From contig NZ_KB913037.1 of assembly GCF_000384295.1 (NCBI RefSeq), positions 1,407,975 to 1,471,974 on the forward strand: DNA of 64,000 bases, read 5' to 3'. This document shows positions 61,839-64,000 of this stretch, piece after piece (position 1 is the first letter of the stretch; each line of letters starts with the position of its first letter). The notes under the pieces are model-generated. The model saw only the letters and a list, made by a program, of their open reading frames with translations. It was not told the origin of the DNA and searched no databases. Position numbers and translations under genes: made by a program. The stretch comes from Amycolatopsis balhimycina FH 1894. GTDB taxonomy: Bacteria; Actinomycetota; Actinomycetes; Mycobacteriales; Pseudonocardiaceae.

Positions 61839-63360
61839 CTTGGGTTTTAACGGGTGGTGGGTTTCTTGCCTCGTCGGCTGTTCTTGCGGTGGGTGGGATA
61901 TCGGGTCCGGGGTGGTCGGGTGGAGCCTGCAGGGCGTCCGGGGCCGGGGCGGGTGGGTTTCGGTGGGTTGGCCGGGGTGCCGGTCAGTCCACGAACCCGC
62001 CGAAAATCCCGTCGGACCCGCCGCGGTGACATCACCTGTGCTGGCTGGGGTTTCTCCCAGGGCAACCGCAGATCCCGGACACACCCGCGGGCCAGCCGCA
62101 GCTGGGTGTAGGCGACCAGCACCAGCCAACTCCACCGCAACGCCGTGTCCGGGTGCAGCGGCGCCGGGGTGGTCCACCCGAGGTCGTGTTTGAGGAACCG
62201 GAACGTGTGCTCCAGGTCGAACCTGCGCTGGTAGGCGGCGAACAGGGTGACCAGGTCCAGCGTGGTGGGCCCGGCGTGCCACAACCACATCGGCCCGGCC
62301 GGTTTCCCGCCGCCGGGCAGCCGTGCGATCTCGACCCGCAGCACGGTCCCGGCCACGATCGGCAGCGGCCCGTCGTGATCCTTCCAGTGGCCGTCGCGGA
62401 TCAGCCGCCGGTGCCGGGCGTCCCACGCGGTCAGGGTGACCTGGCCGTAGCGGGGCGAGTCCACGGTCGCGACCCGGTCGGGCGTGGTGAGGGTGTCGGG
62501 GTTGTTCAAGGCGATCTTGTCCCCGTGCCGGCGGCGCCGCCCTCGGGCCCCCGCTGCCGGTGGTGGGGGCTCGGCGTGGAAGATCTGGTTGGACCGCAAC
62601 CGGCCCAGGACATGCACCCCTGCGGCGTGGTGGTGGCTCAACGCCATCAGGTCGTATTCGGCGTCGAACACGAACCCGGGTGTCTCGGCCCGGCCCTCGG
62701 CGGCCAGACCGGTGCGGACCCGCTCGATCGCGGCCAGCGTCACTCCGGTCAGCGTGTCAGCGGGTCCCAGCCGGGCCAGGTCCACCGGCGTGGTCCAGGA
62801 GGTCGGGCCCCATTCCAGCGCGGCCATCACCGCCAACGGCCACCCCGAGGTCACCGGGGCCCCGGTCAGCGTCCGGGCGGACTTGTCGTGCACCACCAGC
62901 CGCTGCGGCGAGCACACCGCCTCCGGTCGGGCCCAGTTGGACACGTCCCCGGCGAACCACACCAGCCCATCCCGGCCCGAACCCACCGTGCCCAGCAGCA
63001 GCTTCCGCAGCCGGGGCTCGTCGATCCGGCCCCGGGTCAGCGCGGCATACACACTGCCGTGACCACGACGGAACTCCGGCTCCAGCGACAACCCCGGCAG
63101 CGACCCGACTCGCGCTGGTGCGCTGGCCAGGGCATCGGCCAGCTCGAACAGGGCATCAGCCCGACGGGTCAGACACCCATGCAGCTTCTGCCGCAACTGT
63201 GCCAGAGACCCCGTCGTGTCCTGCGCGTCCGCGTCCTGCACACTGATCACCGCAGCCCTTGGTTTGGCACTTCTTCCCTAGACAAGAAGAAGGATCAACC
63301 AAGGGCTGCCTGCATGATCAACCAGGGTAGCCCCAACCGCCCCAGAGGTTAAAACCCAAG
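61839..63360 (-). mobile_element. Complete IS4-superfamily insertion sequence, 1522 bp
   Basis: Terminal inverted repeats are perfect over 13 bp: CTTGGGTTTTAAC at 61839-61851 and GTTAAAACCCAAG at 63348-63360. The target site duplication is GAGTC (61834-61838 and 63361-63365). One transposase gene fills the element, reading leftward, with its stop codon inside the left repeat. Intact ends and an open transposase frame suggest a recent insertion. Confidence 0.93.
61847..63250 (-). CDS. IS4-superfamily transposase
   Basis: A DDE transposase of 467 aa. Candidate catalytic residues are the first Asp in FAGDVSNW, the second in FVFDAEYDLM, and the Glu in the Y-(2)-R-(3)-E-(6)-K signature YQRRFDLEHTFRFLK, which is complete. 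The N-terminal 130 residues resemble the DDE_5 type leader seen in many actinomycete elements. The Arg/Pro-rich C-terminus (about 420-467) is probably DNA-binding. GTG 63250 is the start as read; no frameshift or internal stop, so it may be active. Confidence 0.88.
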   Translation of the reverse strand: MISVQDADAQDTTGSLAQLRQKLHGCLTRRADALFELADALASAPARVGSLPGLSLEPEFRRGHGSVYAALTRGRIDEPRLRKLLLGTVGSGRDGLVWFAGDVSNWARPEAVCSPQRLVVHDKSARTLTGAPVTSGWPLAVMAALEWGPTSWTTPVDLARLGPADTLTGVTLAAIERVRTGLAAEGRAETPGFVFDAEYDLMALSHHHAAGVHVLGRLRSNQIFHAEPPPPAAGARGRRRRHGDKIALNNPDTLTTPDRVATVDSPRYGQVTLTAWDARHRRLIRDGHWKDHDGPLPIVAGTVLRVEIARLPGGGKPAGPMWLWHAGPTTLDLVTLFAAYQRRFDLEHTFRFLKHDLGWTTPAPLHPDTALRWSWLVLVAYTQLRLARGCVRDLRLPWEKPQPAQVMSPRRVRRDFRRVRGLTGTPANPPKPTRPGPGRPAGSTRPPRTRYPTHRKNSRRGKKPTTR

Positions 63361-63409
63361 GAGTCGTTCACGACGTCCGGCCGTGGCCGTCACCCGATAG
63401 ATTTCCGTT

Positions 63410-64000
63410 GTGGCCGATGCCGAAGAAGCCGTCCGGCGCGTGGTGATCGTCGCGTACGACGATGTGCAGATCCTCGACGTCGCGTGTCCCAGCGGGGCAC
63501 TGGAGATCGCGAACTCGCACGGGGCCGTGCCGCCGTACGCCGTCGAGCTGGCCACGGTCTCGGGGAAGGCCGCGCGCAGCTCGTCCGGGATCGTGCTGGC
63601 CGGGGCGCGCCGGCTGGCCACGGTGACCGGGCGGATCGACACGACGCTGGTCGTCGGCGGCGCCGGCACGCACGAGGCAGCCGTCGACGACCGGTTGCTG
63701 ACACAGGTGCGGCGGCTCGCGCGCCGCAGCCGCCGGATCGCCTCGGTGTGCACGGGGACCTTCGTGCTCGCCGCGGCCGGGCTGCTGGACGAACGCCGGG
63801 TCACCACGCACTGGGGGTACGCGCAGCTGCTGGCGGCCAAGTTCCCCGCGGTGACGGTGGACGCGGCCCCGCTGTACATCCGGGACGGCGACGTCTACAC
63901 CTCGGCCGGCGTGACCAGCGCGCTGGACCTCACCCTGGCGCTGATCGAGGACGACCACGGCCCGACCGTGGGCCGGGAGGTCGCCCGCGAGCTGGTCACC
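63410..64000 (+). CDS. GlxA-family AraC-type regulator, N-terminal part (cut by window edge)
   Basis: From GTG 63410 the frame is open for 197 residues to the right edge. It reads as the DJ-1/PfpI-like domain of a GlxA-type regulator: VVIVAYDDVQILDVACPSGA, the elbow motif RIASVCTGTFVLAAAGLLDE with the Cys, and RRVTTHWGYAQLLAAKFPAV. The AraC DNA-binding half should lie outside the window. It is a second GlxA-type gene, distinct from the one at 4582. The insertion sequence ends 49 bases before its start, so its promoter region may be affected by that element. Confidence 0.82.
   Translation, partial: MADAEEAVRRVVIVAYDDVQILDVACPSGALEIANSHGAVPPYAVELATVSGKAARSSSGIVLAGARRLATVTGRIDTTLVVGGAGTHEAAVDDRLLTQVRRLARRSRRIASVCTGTFVLAAAGLLDERRVTTHWGYAQLLAAKFPAVTVDAAPLYIRDGDVYTSAGVTSALDLTLALIEDDHGPTVGREVARELVT

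Larger units (their letters stand above)
61798..63371. repeat. Family B palindrome split by an insertion sequence
   Basis: Left arm GTGAACGACTCTTTCCTGAC (extended to 22 bases) at 61798-61819, loop CCG, right arm starting at 61823 and broken after GAGTC at 61838. The last bases of the right arm (GTTCAC) are at 63366-63371 on the other side of the element. Same core as the copy inside the megasynthase. Confidence 0.92.

Noticed and set aside
2891..63371. Palindromes as a CRISPR array
   Set aside because: They are single, far apart and without spacers; no cas genes are present.

Overview
The window is high-GC actinomycete DNA, most likely from Amycolatopsis or a close relative in the Pseudonocardiaceae. 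I infer this from GC-rich third codon positions, many GTG starts, ATGA/GTGA/TGATG gene overlaps, a vancomycin-type GT1 glycosyltransferase, a streptophobe-like membrane protein, and several families of long perfect palindromes between genes. I could not run a database search, so the genus is inference.

Left part (1-15.2 kb): a NarL-type histidine kinase cut by the left edge; a secreted GH62 arabinofuranosidase with a ricin-type lectin domain and a LacI-type operator at its 5' end; a divergent WYL regulator/VOC protein pair; a GlxA-type AraC regulator; a coupled exporter/malic enzyme pair divergent from a LysR gene; and a five-gene overlapping operon (ABC ATPase, permease, streptophobe-like protein, OmpR-type response regulator, HAMP kinase).

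Centre (15.36-29.9 kb): a biosynthetic operon. NRPS 1 is C-A-T-TE. NRPS-PKS 2 is A-T-C-A-T-KS-KR-ACP-TE. A TauD-like Fe(II)/2-oxoglutarate dioxygenase and a cytochrome P450 follow. By eye, the second A domain of the hybrid has the textbook proline code (D-V-Q-F-I-A-H-V-V) and the first a valine-like code. Val, Pro, one ketide extension with ketoreduction, a proline-type hydroxylase and a separate C-A-T-TE module together match the detoxin/rimosamide depsipeptide family (valyl-detoxinine core). The PKS module has no acyltransferase, and an intergenic-type palindrome is embedded in frame exactly where the AT would lie. Downstream are a nucleotidyltransferase, a glycopeptide-type glycosyltransferase, two serine hydrolases and a pentapeptide-repeat protein; whether they belong to the cluster is open.

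Right part (35.7-64 kb): a two-gene UPF0718/TIGR03943 membrane system; a secreted sedolisin protease; a TetR regulator with four near-identical operators around a 4Fe-4S reductase and a decayed hydrolase; a DUF1996 secreted protein; an SRPBCC protein; a large secreted PKD/PASTA protein; a divergent SDR/TetR pair; a CynX-type MFS transporter; a LAL-type LuxR regulator; an orphan ABC substrate-binding lipoprotein; a complete lutABC lactate-utilisation operon; a DinB-like protein; a small HNH-like protein; two membrane proteins (one with a zinc-finger anti-sigma motif); an intact IS4-superfamily insertion sequence that has landed inside a palindrome with a 5-bp target duplication; and the start of a second GlxA-type regulator.

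The recurring theme is the palindromes. Eight elements of at least five sequence families occur in 64 kb. Most sit between genes, but one is translated inside the megasynthase, one supplies the stop codon of a gene and ends a neighbouring gene fragment, and one is split by the insertion sequence.
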